NCBI GenBank assembly: GCA_013003335.1
Contig: JABDJT010000590.1
Location: 1 to 30,212, forward strand
Length of the DNA: 30,212 bases
Direction of reading: 5' to 3'
Source: Verrucomicrobiales bacterium
Lineage (GTDB): Bacteria > Verrucomicrobiota > Verrucomicrobiia > Verrucomicrobiales > DEV007
Below, piece after piece: positions 1-7,674 of this stretch. Made by a program: the position numbers and the translations under genes. Positions within the stretch are counted from its first letter, which is position 1; each line of letters begins with the position of its first letter. Below the pieces are notes generated by a model. It did not search any database. It was not told the origin of the DNA and worked only from the letters and a program-made list of their open reading frames with translations.

Positions 1-281
1 GTCCGGGCGGGATACTTGCCGGTCAGGATGCTGGCGCGGGTCGGCGAGCAGACCTGGCTCGCAGCGTAAAAATCGGTGAACACCATGCCGCTGCTGGCGA
101 GGGCGTCGAGATTCGGCGTTTCGTAAAACGTGTTCGGATTGTTGAACCCGACATCCATGTAACCGAGGTCATCGGCCAGGAAAAAAATCACGTTCAGTTT
201 GTCTGCTTTCTCCTGCCCCGAAATCGCGCCGCCAAGCACGAATGTGAGGCATACCGCCAGGATCCGTTTCAATTTCGTCAT
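1..281 (-). CDS. Secreted sulfatase, N-terminal part (cut by window edge)
   Basis: The first 93 codons of an arylsulfatase-type gene run off the left edge of the window. Residues 1-22 form a signal peptide (basic MTKLKR, then a hydrophobic stretch ending near ISGQE), so the enzyme should be exported. The mature start reads NVIFFLADDLG, with the two Asp (37-38) that bind calcium in this family. At 78-82 it carries CSPTR, the motif whose Cys is oxidised to formylglycine, followed by the usual ASILTGKYPAR. This identifies family S1 sulfatases; the substrate cannot be told from this part. The ATG at 281 is the only sensible start. The DUF1287 gene lies 51 bp upstream on the same strand, so the two may be co-transcribed. 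Confidence 0.9.
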   Translation of the reverse strand, partial: MTKLKRILAVCLTFVLGGAISGQEKADKLNVIFFLADDLGYMDVGFNNPNTFYETPNLDALASSGMVFTDFYAASQVCSPTRASILTGKYPAR

Positions 282-332
282 CGGCTCCAGTTTCTCATCC
301 TGTCGCCGATCCTCCAAGAAAAACCCGTTGAT

Positions 333-944
333 TCACTCAATCGCGCTGTTTTTTGCGACCGGCTCCCAGCCGGCCGGTTTGAAGCGGTAATGACCGACGA
401 TTTTCCAGGAATCGATCCCGGTTTCCAGCACGGGCCCCGCGCCAATGTTGTGGACGAACTGATCCGGCCCCACCACCACGCCGATGTGCCAGAGGCTCTT
501 GTTGTTCAAATCCCAGGCCACCAGGTCGCCCGGTTGGTAGTCCGCGATTTTTTTCGAAATCGTCAGCGACGCGCCTTTCCGCTCGAAAAATTTCTGCAAA
601 TTCGGCACCCGGCGGTGATCGATATTCTTGTCTGGTCGGCTCAGCCCCCAGTTTTTCGGGTATTTGGAAAAATTCGCCCGCATGTCTTCGTGGACGAGTT
701 TTTGCAGATCGATCCCGAGCGCGCGATAAGTGCGGATCACCACATCCGTGCAAACGCCCGTGTCCGCCGGCACATCACCGCCGGGATATTTCAGGACGAC
801 ATAGGCCGGATCGTATCGAACCTGCGCTTCCGTCCGGGCTTTGGCGGCTTCGACGAGTTCCGCATAAAAATCGACCGGCTTGGCGTCCTGGCCGGAGGAG
901 CAAAGAGCGAAGATTGGAAGAAGGAAAAGGAGGAGTTGTTTCAC
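333..944 (-). CDS. DUF1287 family exported protein (NlpC/P60-like)
   Basis: A 203-aa protein with an N-terminal signal peptide (MKQLLLFLLPIFALCSS). The body carries the hallmarks of DUF1287: YPGGDVPADTGVCTDVVIR around Cys65, RPDKNIDHRRVPNL near 103-116, and LWHIGVVVG with His153. The Cys and His placement resembles NlpC/P60 papain-like amidases, so a role on cell-wall peptides is possible, but the family has no firmly known reaction. The start is GTG at 944; no in-frame ATG lies just upstream. There is a 156-bp gap (945-1100) to the end of serS in which I see no gene or clear signal. It may share a transcript with the sulfatase gene downstream. Confidence 0.82.
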   Translation of the reverse strand: MKQLLLFLLPIFALCSSGQDAKPVDFYAELVEAAKARTEAQVRYDPAYVVLKYPGGDVPADTGVCTDVVIRTYRALGIDLQKLVHEDMRANFSKYPKNWGLSRPDKNIDHRRVPNLQKFFERKGASLTISKKIADYQPGDLVAWDLNNKSLWHIGVVVGPDQFVHNIGAGPVLETGIDSWKIVGHYRFKPAGWEPVAKNSAIE

Positions 945-1100
945 GATTCAATCTACTGCGAAGTGGACGGGTTTCTTTCAGGAATTGGAGTTCGCAAAGC
1001 CCCCCGGATTGATTCAGAGCCCGAAGTTACCGGATATTTTGGAATTGGCTGGCGGATCATCGTTTCGGATGGCCACCCGTTTTTGAACGCGGCTCGTGTT

Positions 1101-2378
1101 TCAGGCGGGAATTTCCGCGGAACCAAAATACGGCTGCAGCACTTCCGGAATCGCGATCGACCCGTCGGCCTGTTGGTATGTCTCGATGAAGGCGACATAG
1201 AGGCGGGGCAGGGCTGTGCCGGAGCCGTTGAGGGTGTGGCAGAAATTGTTTTTGCCGGTCTCGGGATCCTTGTAGCGGAGCTTCATCCGGCGGGCCTGGT
1301 AGTCGGCGAAATTGGAGCAGCTGGAGACTTCGAGATAGCCGTCGTGGCCGGGCGCCCAGATCTCGATGTCGTAGGTTTTGGCGGAGCTGAAACCGATGTC
1401 GCCGGTGCAGAGCTCGATGACGCGGTAGTGCAGGCCGAGCAGCTGGAGAACTTTTTCCGCCTCGGCAGTGAGCTTCTCGAGCCGGGCCATCGATTCGTCG
1501 GGATGAACCACGTTGACGAGCTCGACTTTGTCGAATTGATGCATGCGGATCATGCCGCGGCTTTCGCGACCGGCCGACCCGGCTTCGCGGCGGAAACAGG
1601 GGGTGTAGGCGGTAGTCTTGAGGGGGAATTGCGCCGGATCGAGGATTTGATCGCGGAACAAGTTCGTAACGGGCACCTCGGCGGTCGGGGCGAGGAAAAA
1701 GGAGTTGTCTTCGAGCCCGTACATGTCGTGCTCGAATTTCGGCAGCTGGCCGGTTCCCTCCATGCAATCGCGATTCACGATGCAGGGCGGGTAAACCTCG
1801 TGGTAGCCGTGTTCGTCGACGTGAACGTGGAGGAGAAACTGAATAAGGGCGCGCTGGAGCCGGGCGCCGGGGCCGGTGAAGGTAACGAAGCCGCTGGAGC
1901 TGATTTTCGTGGCGAGCTCGAAATCGAAGAGACCGAGATCCGCGCCGAGAGCGACGTGATCTTTCAACTCAAAATCGTAGGACGGTTTTTCGCCCCAGGT
2001 GCGGATTTCCGGGTTGGCGGTTTCGTCTTCGCCGATGGGGCAGTCGTCGTGCGGGAGGTTCGGGATGGAGAGCAAAAGCTCACGCTGGCGGGCATCCGCA
2101 GCGTCGGCATCTTCGCCGATCTGCTTGATTTTTTCGCCGATTTCGCGGACCTGCGCTTCGATTTCGGAGGTGTCTTTCCCGTCTTTTTTGAGGGCACCGA
2201 TTTCCTTCGAGATCCGTTTCCGGTCGCCCTGGAGCTGCTGTTTTTCCGTCTCGGCGGCGCGGCGTTTTTCGTCGCACTCGAGCACCTCGTCGACAAGGGA
2301 CCACGCGTCACCGCCACGTGATTTGACGCGTTCCTTAACGAGGTCGGGGTTTTCCCGGAGCAGACGGATATCGAGCAT
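1101..2378 (-). CDS. serS: Seryl-tRNA synthetase
   Basis: Charges tRNA-Ser with serine in the cytoplasm. The 425-aa product has the usual length. It starts MLDIRLLRENPDLVKERV and has the N-terminal antiparallel coiled coil (about residues 25-105, rich in Glu/Lys) that grips the tRNA long arm. The class II core includes the motif 2 region FRREAGSAGRESRGMIRMHQ and the motif 3 region, with SGTALPRLYVAFIETYQ ahead of the C-terminus. A 12-codon longer reading is possible, but MLDIRLL matches the family start, so ATG at 2378 was chosen. No clear Shine-Dalgarno sequence precedes it. Confidence 0.97.
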   Translation of the reverse strand: MLDIRLLRENPDLVKERVKSRGGDAWSLVDEVLECDEKRRAAETEKQQLQGDRKRISKEIGALKKDGKDTSEIEAQVREIGEKIKQIGEDADAADARQRELLLSIPNLPHDDCPIGEDETANPEIRTWGEKPSYDFELKDHVALGADLGLFDFELATKISSSGFVTFTGPGARLQRALIQFLLHVHVDEHGYHEVYPPCIVNRDCMEGTGQLPKFEHDMYGLEDNSFFLAPTAEVPVTNLFRDQILDPAQFPLKTTAYTPCFRREAGSAGRESRGMIRMHQFDKVELVNVVHPDESMARLEKLTAEAEKVLQLLGLHYRVIELCTGDIGFSSAKTYDIEIWAPGHDGYLEVSSCSNFADYQARRMKLRYKDPETGKNNFCHTLNGSGTALPRLYVAFIETYQQADGSIAIPEVLQPYFGSAEIPA

Positions 2379-2465
2379 GATGGCGGAAGCTAGCGCAGCG
2401 CCGCGAAGGGTCAACTGCGCTGAAACCGGGAAAAATCCGGGCGATGCCGGACGTCGCTGGTGCGA

Positions 2466-2795
2466 TCAGACTTCGTCGACGAAAAATTCTTCGCCGCCGA
2501 TGATATCCACTTCCGGATTGGTACCGCCCTGGCGGATTCCTTCGAGGCGGCGAGTACTGCCGCGGAGCCGCGAGGGGCTGTTGATCGTTTTGGTGACGTA
2601 ATCGATCGCGAGTGGGAGAGTGGCGAGGGCGCCAACCGTAAACAGAGTGCCGGCGAGAGTCTGGCGGGTTTTATTCTTAAACCGGTCCGCGAGGAGAAGC
2701 CCGACGGCGCAGCCGACGGCAGCGGGCGCAACGGACAGAGCCGTGCCGATCAGCGCGGTCGCGGGAGAGGGTGGATCTTCGGAATGCATAGTCAT
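2466..2795 (-). CDS. Small membrane protein of unknown function
   Basis: A protein of about 109 aa that I do not recognise. Two hydrophobic segments are visible: ALIGTALSVAPAAVGCAVGLLLA near 20-40 and TLAGTLFTVGALATLPLAI near 50-65, joined by a short basic loop (DRFKNKTRQ). It should be a two-pass inner-membrane protein. The C-terminal tail is soluble, basic then acidic, and ends EEFFVDEV. Start is uncertain: ATG at 2795 (MTMHSED) or 2789 (MHSED) are both possible and neither has a strong ribosome site. It lies upstream of serS on the same strand with an 87-bp gap, and is divergent from the guanylyltransferase gene. Confidence 0.6.
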   Translation of the reverse strand: MTMHSEDPPSPATALIGTALSVAPAAVGCAVGLLLADRFKNKTRQTLAGTLFTVGALATLPLAIDYVTKTINSPSRLRGSTRRLEGIRQGGTNPEVDIIGGEEFFVDEV

Positions 2796-2933
2796 TGCGG
2801 GTGTAATGAACGACAAATTTCCACAAATTTCATTAAGTTTTGTTAAAAATTAGTCGTATTCAGAGTGTTTCCTGTCACTTTATTGCCTCTCAATCGCGGT
2901 TGTCTTCCAAATTTTCCAACTTTTCGTAAAAAA
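2796..2933. promoter_or_regulatory. AT-rich divergent intergenic region
   Basis: This 138-bp region separates two divergent start codons and must hold at least one promoter. It is clearly richer in A and T than its surroundings. It contains a tandem 10-bp direct repeat (ACAAATTTCC then ACAAATTTCA, from 2813). I could not place -35/-10 pairs with confidence. Confidence 0.4.
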
Positions 2934-4028
2934 ATGTCCGAATCCGATACCAACTCAACTTCCAACCGGTATGGCCTGGTCCTCGCCGGGGGCAGCGGAA
3001 CCCGGTTCTGGCCGCTCAGCCGGAATTCGAAGCCCAAGCAATTGCTTCAGCTTTTCGATGACGAAACGTTGATCGAAAAAGCCGTGAAACGGCTGGAAGG
3101 ATTTCTGCCGAAAGAAAACATCCTGATTCTGACGAACGTGGCCCAGGAGCAGGCGGTGCGGGAAGTGCTGAGCGATCTCCCGCCGGAAAACATTGTGGCG
3201 GAGCCGGAGAAGCGGGACACTGCGCCGGCCATTGCGCTGGGAGCGGGCTGGATCGCCGCTCGAAATCCGGAGGCGACCATGTTCGTGTTGCCGGCAGATC
3301 AGCTGATCCGTGACGAAGACGGCTTTCGCGAGATTCTGCTGGCGGCCGGCGAAGCGGCGGAACAGGCGGGTGCGATCGTAACGCTCGGGATCAAGCCGTC
3401 GTGGCCGTGCCCGAGTTATGGATACATTGAGCGCGGACCGCGGGCAAGAATCAGCGGCTACGAAAACTCGATACCTGTTCATGAAGTTGTGCGGTTCCGG
3501 GAAAAGCCGAATCCGGACCTGGCGACCGAATTCCTGGAGAAAGGGAATTTTTCCTGGAATGCCGGAATTTTCATCTGGACGATTGCCACCCTGGTTCGCG
3601 AGCTATCGCAGCACTGCCCCGAGCTGGCCGACTTCATTTCCGAGCTCCGGAAATCCAGCGACTTTTCGGCCACGATGTCTCACCAGTTCCCGAAACTGAA
3701 CAAGACCTCGATCGATTACGCCCTGATGGAGAATGCTTCGCGCGTGCTGAACATCGAGTCTGATGTGGGCTGGGATGATGTGGGCAACTGGATCTCAGTG
3801 GCGAAATACCTGCCGGAAGATTCGGACAAAAATGCGACGAGAGGGACCATCTCGCAGGTGGATTCGCGGAAAAACATCGTGTTCTCGGAATCCGGAAAAC
3901 AGATCGCCCTGCTCGGAGTCGACAATTTGATCGTGGTGGAAACCGAGGATGCGATCCTCGTGGCGAACAAGAAAGAGGCCGACAAGATCAAGCATCTCGT
4001 CGATGAATTGCCCGATGATCTGCTGTAA
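2934..4028 (+). CDS. Mannose-1-phosphate guanylyltransferase
   Basis: Makes GDP-mannose from GTP and mannose-1-phosphate, the donor for mannose-containing glycans and for GDP-fucose. The 364-aa product starts with the nucleotide-binding signature LAGGSGTRFWPLSR (17-30), followed by a family-typical PKQLLQLF. It has FREKP at 188-192, the sugar-phosphate loop, then WNAGIFIW. Only the nucleotidyltransferase and its short beta-helix tail are present; there is no C-terminal phosphomannose isomerase domain as in bifunctional ManC/AlgA. Start is ATG at 2934 (MSESD), because the longer reading adds 23 unrelated residues. ruvX follows after 9 bp, so the two are probably co-transcribed. No polysaccharide cluster surrounds it. 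Confidence 0.92.
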   Translation: MSESDTNSTSNRYGLVLAGGSGTRFWPLSRNSKPKQLLQLFDDETLIEKAVKRLEGFLPKENILILTNVAQEQAVREVLSDLPPENIVAEPEKRDTAPAIALGAGWIAARNPEATMFVLPADQLIRDEDGFREILLAAGEAAEQAGAIVTLGIKPSWPCPSYGYIERGPRARISGYENSIPVHEVVRFREKPNPDLATEFLEKGNFSWNAGIFIWTIATLVRELSQHCPELADFISELRKSSDFSATMSHQFPKLNKTSIDYALMENASRVLNIESDVGWDDVGNWISVAKYLPEDSDKNATRGTISQVDSRKNIVFSESGKQIALLGVDNLIVVETEDAILVANKKEADKIKHLVDELPDDLL

Positions 4029-4037
4029 CCTAACCGG

Positions 4038-4514
4038 ATGAAAGCACTCGGGATCGATTTCGGGAAGGCCCGGATTGGTATGGCCCTCAGCGATGATTTG
4101 GGGATGCTGGCTCATCCGCTGGAGACGGTCCCGGGAAAAAATCCGGAGGACGCGGCTCGGCGGATTTCAGAAATCGTTGGCGAGAAAAAAGTCGAGACGG
4201 TCGTGGTCGGGCTTCCGCTGCACCTGAACGGCGAGGAAGGAACCGCCGTCGAATCGGTGCGGAAATTCGCGGAGCTTCTCCTGTCTCACCTGCCGGAATC
4301 GGTCGACCTGGTCGAGGTTGATGAACGACTGACCACGGTCAGCGCGATGGAAAAACTGCACGAAGCCGGGCGCACGGAAAAAAACAGCCGCCCGATCATC
4401 GACCAGGCTGCGGCGGTCGAGATTTTGCAGGAATGGCTCGACCGGCAGGCCGGTCCCGATGTTTTGCCCGATCCGTGGGACGAAGACGAGTTGAAAGAAG
4501 ACTACGACGATTGA
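4038..4514 (+). CDS. ruvX: YqgF/RuvX-type nuclease, pre-16S rRNA or Holliday junction
   Basis: A 158-aa RNase H-fold protein. It shows the YqgF signatures: LGIDFGKARIGMALSDD at the N-terminus with the first catalytic Asp, VVVGLPLHLNGEEG, the acidic VDERLTT, and DQAAAVEILQEWL with the last Asp. In E. coli the family member matures the 5' end of 16S rRNA; the Holliday-junction role is from older work. The C-terminal 20 residues are acidic (DPWDEDELKEDYDD), slightly longer than usual. Its 3' end overlaps the convergent deacetylase gene by 13 bp (4502-4514). Confidence 0.93.
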   Translation: MKALGIDFGKARIGMALSDDLGMLAHPLETVPGKNPEDAARRISEIVGEKKVETVVVGLPLHLNGEEGTAVESVRKFAELLLSHLPESVDLVEVDERLTTVSAMEKLHEAGRTEKNSRPIIDQAAAVEILQEWLDRQAGPDVLPDPWDEDELKEDYDD

Positions 4515-5449
4515 ACCAGCGTTCCGAGATGGGCGGCGACGGCTTCGGCGAGGCCTTTCTGGTTGTAGCCCCCTTCCAGCACGGAAACGAGACGCGATTC
4601 GCCAAACTCCCCGGCGATCTCGAGCAGGATTTTTGTGAGGGCGACGAAGTCGTCGTCGGTGAGCTGAAAATCGCCCAACGGATCGCGCACCCGCGAATCG
4701 AATCCAGCCGAAATGATCACGAGATCCGGCTTGTAATCCTTCATCTTTTTCGAGAAATCGGCGCGGAACGCTTTCCCGATGTCATCCATCCCCGTTCCTG
4801 CAGGGAGCGGGTAATTCAACGTGGTGTTTTTGCCTTTTCCCCGCCCGGTTTCCGCCGCCATTCCGGTGCCCGGATACCACGGGTGCTGGTGCGTGCTGAA
4901 ATAGAAAACGCTGCCGTCCTCGAAGAAAATATCCTGGGTGCCGTTCCCGTGATGCACATCCCAGTCGATGATGGCGACCCGTTCCAGGCCGTGTGTTTCC
5001 TGCGCATAGCGGGCGGCGATGGCGGCGTTGTTGAAAATGCAAAATCCCATCCCACGATCGGCGGTGGCGTGGTGACCGGGAGGCCGAACCGCACAAAAGG
5101 CATTCTTCGTTTCCCGTTTCACAACCGAATCGACCGCGTTCAGCAGTCCGCCGGCAGCTTTGCGCGCGATCTCAAGGGAGCGCGGCCCGAAATTTGTGTC
5201 GCCCGTGCTGAGCATTCCGCTCGATTTTCCGTCGATTTCCGAAAGCACGGTTTTCAGATAGCCGTCCGTATGAACCAGCCGGACTTCATCGTCGGTCACC
5301 TCGCGGAACTCGAGCGCCTCGCATTTCGCGGGCAATTCCGCGCGGTCGAGTTGCTTTTGAATCGCCCGGATCCGGCCCGGAGCTTCGGGATGATGATCCC
5401 CGGGATCGTGTTCCGCAAAAATTTCGTCGATGAGCAGTCCGGTTTTCAT
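4502..5449 (-). CDS. Histone-deacetylase-fold deacetylase
   Basis: A 315-aa zinc-dependent amidohydrolase of the arginase/deacetylase superfamily. Catalytic features are intact: RPPGHHAT with the His pair 126-127, IDWDVHHGNGT with metal ligands Asp164 and His166, YPGTG near 192-196, and SAGFDSR with the third ligand Asp251. Bacterial relatives act on acetyl-lysine, acetylpolyamines or acetoin-linked targets; the substrate here is not evident, and the sequence looks closest to the class II (HDAC6-like) branch. Start is ATG at 5449 (MKTGLLID). The gene ends inside the last codons of convergent ruvX. Upstream on the same strand, 19 bp away, is the 96-aa protein, suggesting a two-gene unit. Confidence 0.92.
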   Translation of the reverse strand: MKTGLLIDEIFAEHDPGDHHPEAPGRIRAIQKQLDRAELPAKCEALEFREVTDDEVRLVHTDGYLKTVLSEIDGKSSGMLSTGDTNFGPRSLEIARKAAGGLLNAVDSVVKRETKNAFCAVRPPGHHATADRGMGFCIFNNAAIAARYAQETHGLERVAIIDWDVHHGNGTQDIFFEDGSVFYFSTHQHPWYPGTGMAAETGRGKGKNTTLNYPLPAGTGMDDIGKAFRADFSKKMKDYKPDLVIISAGFDSRVRDPLGDFQLTDDDFVALTKILLEIAGEFGESRLVSVLEGGYNQKGLAEAVAAHLGTLVQSS

Positions 5450-5468
5450 AGTGATTCGCAAAAGTTTT

Positions 5469-5759
5469 TCATTCCTCTTCACCCGCCCCGTCGCCGGCGG
5501 CAATTTCAGCCTTTCGCGCTTCGATCATGTCATCGATCTGGTCGAGGTGATCCTGGTGGACGCGGCGACGCTGGTGCTTGTTCCACAAAACCTCGCGAAA
5601 ACCGACCAAATCCTCGAGCGGCGGCGTCGTTCCGTGCCGGGTCCATTCGGACTCCGATTTGAGGCGGCTTTGAAACAGCCATTCGCCGGCATGATGGTTT
5701 GCGCGCAGATAGCGAATCTCGCCATCCTCAGTTCGATCTCGCCATTCGTGCCGGGTCAT
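5469..5759 (-). CDS. Conserved hypothetical protein, 96 aa
   Basis: A small soluble protein, rich in Arg, His, Trp and Glu. The N-terminal half (WRDRTEDGEIRYLRANHHAG, then WLFQSRLKSESEW) looks like a compact beta domain. The middle PLEDLVGFREVLWNKHQRRRV and the remaining part look helical, ending in an acidic Ala/Gly/Glu tail. I recall similar uncharacterised proteins from Verrucomicrobiota but cannot assign a function. Start is ATG at 5759; only 16 bp separate it from the divergent CPBP protease start, so promoters must overlap the coding ends or be very compact. It lies just upstream of the deacetylase gene on the same strand. Confidence 0.75.
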   Translation of the reverse strand: MTRHEWRDRTEDGEIRYLRANHHAGEWLFQSRLKSESEWTRHGTTPPLEDLVGFREVLWNKHQRRRVHQDHLDQIDDMIEARKAEIAAGDGAGEEE

Positions 5760-5775
5760 GGCATAGGATCATGCT

Positions 5776-6762
5776 ATGCGCGAATTTTTCAAACCGACTG
5801 CTACCAAGATTGCGGTTTTCGTCATCGCCAGCATCGTGATTGGGGCGTTGCTGGCTCCACCGTTGTTTTGGGGCGGGCAAATCGTGGTAGAAAATGGCTG
5901 GATCGCCGATGGCTGGCTGCAGAGCATCCACGAGTCGATGGAGCGGGCCAAATTTTCCCGCTACTTCAACCGCGCTCTCACCTTTGCGGCCGTGCTGCTG
6001 ATGTGGCCGACGATTCGCTGGATTCGCTCGGATCAGCCGGAGCGCGGCAACACGAATTTTCTGCTCACGGAAAAAAATCGCCGCTGGTGGATTCATCTCC
6101 TGGTCGGCTTTTTCGCGGCAACGATTCCGCTCTTTATTCTCTGCTTCATTTACCTGAAGACCGGGCTCTACAAGCCTCATGACCCCGGCAAAACAGTCTT
6201 CCGCATTGCCAGCAGCGCGATCGGCACGGCTTTCGCGGTGGCGTTTCTCGAAGAATTCATTTTCCGCGGGATCCTCTTTTCGCTTCTCCTTCGGACGGCC
6301 AAAGCGTGGGTTTCGCTCCTGTTCCTGACCGCCTTTTTCGCCTTCGTCCACTTCCTGAAACCGCCTGAAAACCTGGAAATGCCCGAAGTGATCTGGACGA
6401 CCGGTTTCTGGCTGATCGGCCAGATCTTCGGCCAGTTCGCCAACCCGATTTTCATCGCCGCGGAATTCGCGCTGCTGTTTGCCGTCGGCTGGGTGCTCGG
6501 TTATTCGCGGCTGAAAACGGCGTCGCTCTGGTTGCCGATCGGACTGCATGCCGGTTGGGTGTTCGGCATCAAGATGTTCAGCCCGCTGACGCGGCGGAAT
6601 TTTAAAAAGGGCGAAATGATGCCCTGGTTGGGTGAAAATTTGCGGATCGGAGCCTGCTCGATGCTGGTGGTCTGCCTGACCGGCCTGCTGATTTGGTGGT
6701 GGCTGAAAAAGCGCGAGGCCAGGGACCGGGACGCGTTTTCCAATCAAAATTCGAACCAATAG
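5776..6762 (+). CDS. CPBP family intramembrane metalloprotease
   Basis: A 328-aa multi-pass membrane protein of the CAAX-protease/bacteriocin-processing (Abi) family. Hydrophobic spans are visible near 12-32, 66-80, 107-127, 145-170, 180-193, 210-250 and 285-310. The family motifs are EEFIFR (Glu159-Glu160, Arg164), FFAFVH with His192, and GLHAGWVF with His258, which together form the intramembrane active site. Substrate is unknown. The last codons and the TAG stop (6760-6762) lie inside dispersed palindrome copy 1: the stop exists because this copy has T where the other copies have C. Unless stopped there, the frame would run on through the repeat. comF begins 48 bp later. Confidence 0.88.
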   Translation: MREFFKPTATKIAVFVIASIVIGALLAPPLFWGGQIVVENGWIADGWLQSIHESMERAKFSRYFNRALTFAAVLLMWPTIRWIRSDQPERGNTNFLLTEKNRRWWIHLLVGFFAATIPLFILCFIYLKTGLYKPHDPGKTVFRIASSAIGTAFAVAFLEEFIFRGILFSLLLRTAKAWVSLLFLTAFFAFVHFLKPPENLEMPEVIWTTGFWLIGQIFGQFANPIFIAAEFALLFAVGWVLGYSRLKTASLWLPIGLHAGWVFGIKMFSPLTRRNFKKGEMMPWLGENLRIGACSMLVVCLTGLLIWWWLKKREARDRDAFSNQNSNQ

Positions 6763-6794
6763 GGTTCGTTCGATGAACCAACCCTGTTGATTCG
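6752..6794 (-). repeat. 43-bp dispersed palindrome, copy 1 (reverse orientation)
   Basis: An imperfect 20-bp stem with a 3-nt loop. Read on the minus strand it fits the family consensus: positions 1-6 CGAATC, core AACAGGGTTGGTTC, loop ATC, right arm beginning GAACGAACCCT. In that orientation it forms 17 Watson-Crick pairs, one T-G pair and two mismatches. It is the only copy in this orientation. Its left side on the plus strand encodes the last residues and TAG of the CPBP protease gene. It ends 16 bp before the comF start. Confidence 0.93.
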
Positions 6795-6810
6795 TTTTGA
6801 GCAGAAATCG

Positions 6811-7572
6811 ATGAATTGGAAAAAGCTCTGGATTCGGGGTGCTGACGAGACGCTGGGTGCCTTGTATCCGGTCACCTGTCCGGGCTGCGATGATCCGATC
6901 CCGGCTGACCGGAGCGTCCTCCCGATTTGTCCGGAGTGCGGTCCGAAACTGGAGGAGATCCGGCAACCGTACTGCCAAATCTGCGGGCAAACGTTTTCGG
7001 GACGGATCGAATCGGATTTCACCTGCTCGAATTGCAGCGACCGCAACTTGTCGTTTGAATTCGCGGTGGGCAGCTACGCGGCGAAAGGGCTGGCGCGGGA
7101 TTTAATGCATCGATTCAAGTACGGGCGAAATATCCACCTGGTACCCCTGTTGGGCCGGTTGATGGAGCCGGCGCTGCGTGATTCGAGAATTTCCGGGGTA
7201 GAAAAATGGGTCCTGGTTCCCGTGCCGTTGCATCGTCGGCGGTTCCAGGACCGCGGATTCAACCAGGCACTGGAATTGTGCCGGATCATCCGGAAGCGGT
7301 TCCCGGATCGATTCCGGATTTCGCAGGCGATCAGTCGGGTGCGGAACACGAGAACGCAGGCGGGCCTGGATCGGGAAGAGCGGCTGACCAATTTGAAGGG
7401 GGCATTTGCGCTATCGAGATGGAAAAATCGCGTCCGTCGTGTGCGGGGCGCCAACGTTTTGCTGGTGGACGATGTGCTCACCACCGGAGCAACGGCGTCG
7501 GAGTGCGCCCGGGTTTTGAAAAACGCGGCCGGTGTGAAAGCCGTCGCAGTTGTGACCGTGTTGCGGGGATAA
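6811..7572 (+). CDS. comF: ComF family phosphoribosyltransferase-like protein
   Basis: A 253-aa protein of the ComF/GntX family, linked to DNA uptake in competent bacteria, although many carriers are not known to be competent. The N-terminal part has four CxxC pairs (Cys23/26, 40/43, 55/58, 72/75), a zinc-binding module. The C-terminal part is a type I phosphoribosyltransferase fold with the PRPP loop VLLVDDVLTTGA at 216-227. RFQDRGFNQAL and RNTRTQAGL are also typical. Start is ATG at 6811; a longer TTG reading would begin inside the dispersed palindrome and was rejected. No other competence gene is nearby. Confidence 0.92.
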   Translation: MNWKKLWIRGADETLGALYPVTCPGCDDPIPADRSVLPICPECGPKLEEIRQPYCQICGQTFSGRIESDFTCSNCSDRNLSFEFAVGSYAAKGLARDLMHRFKYGRNIHLVPLLGRLMEPALRDSRISGVEKWVLVPVPLHRRRFQDRGFNQALELCRIIRKRFPDRFRISQAISRVRNTRTQAGLDREERLTNLKGAFALSRWKNRVRRVRGANVLLVDDVLTTGATASECARVLKNAAGVKAVAVVTVLRG

Positions 7573-7674
7573 AACTAAGAAAAGGGCTCTGCAGGTCGTT
7601 TTGGTTTCAGTTGTGCAGGGGCCAAATTCGACTAATTTTCGCTCCTCACCTCCAAAACGCAGCAGATTGTTGAC

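Noticed and set aside
390..2321. Long plus-strand open frame antisense to serS and the DUF1287 gene (643 codons)
   Set aside because: It mirrors two clear genes on the other strand, has no recognisable domain, and arises from the GC-rich codon pattern.
4433..6990. Long open frames opposite the deacetylase and CPBP genes
   Set aside because: Both real genes have intact motifs on their own strands; the opposite frames have none.
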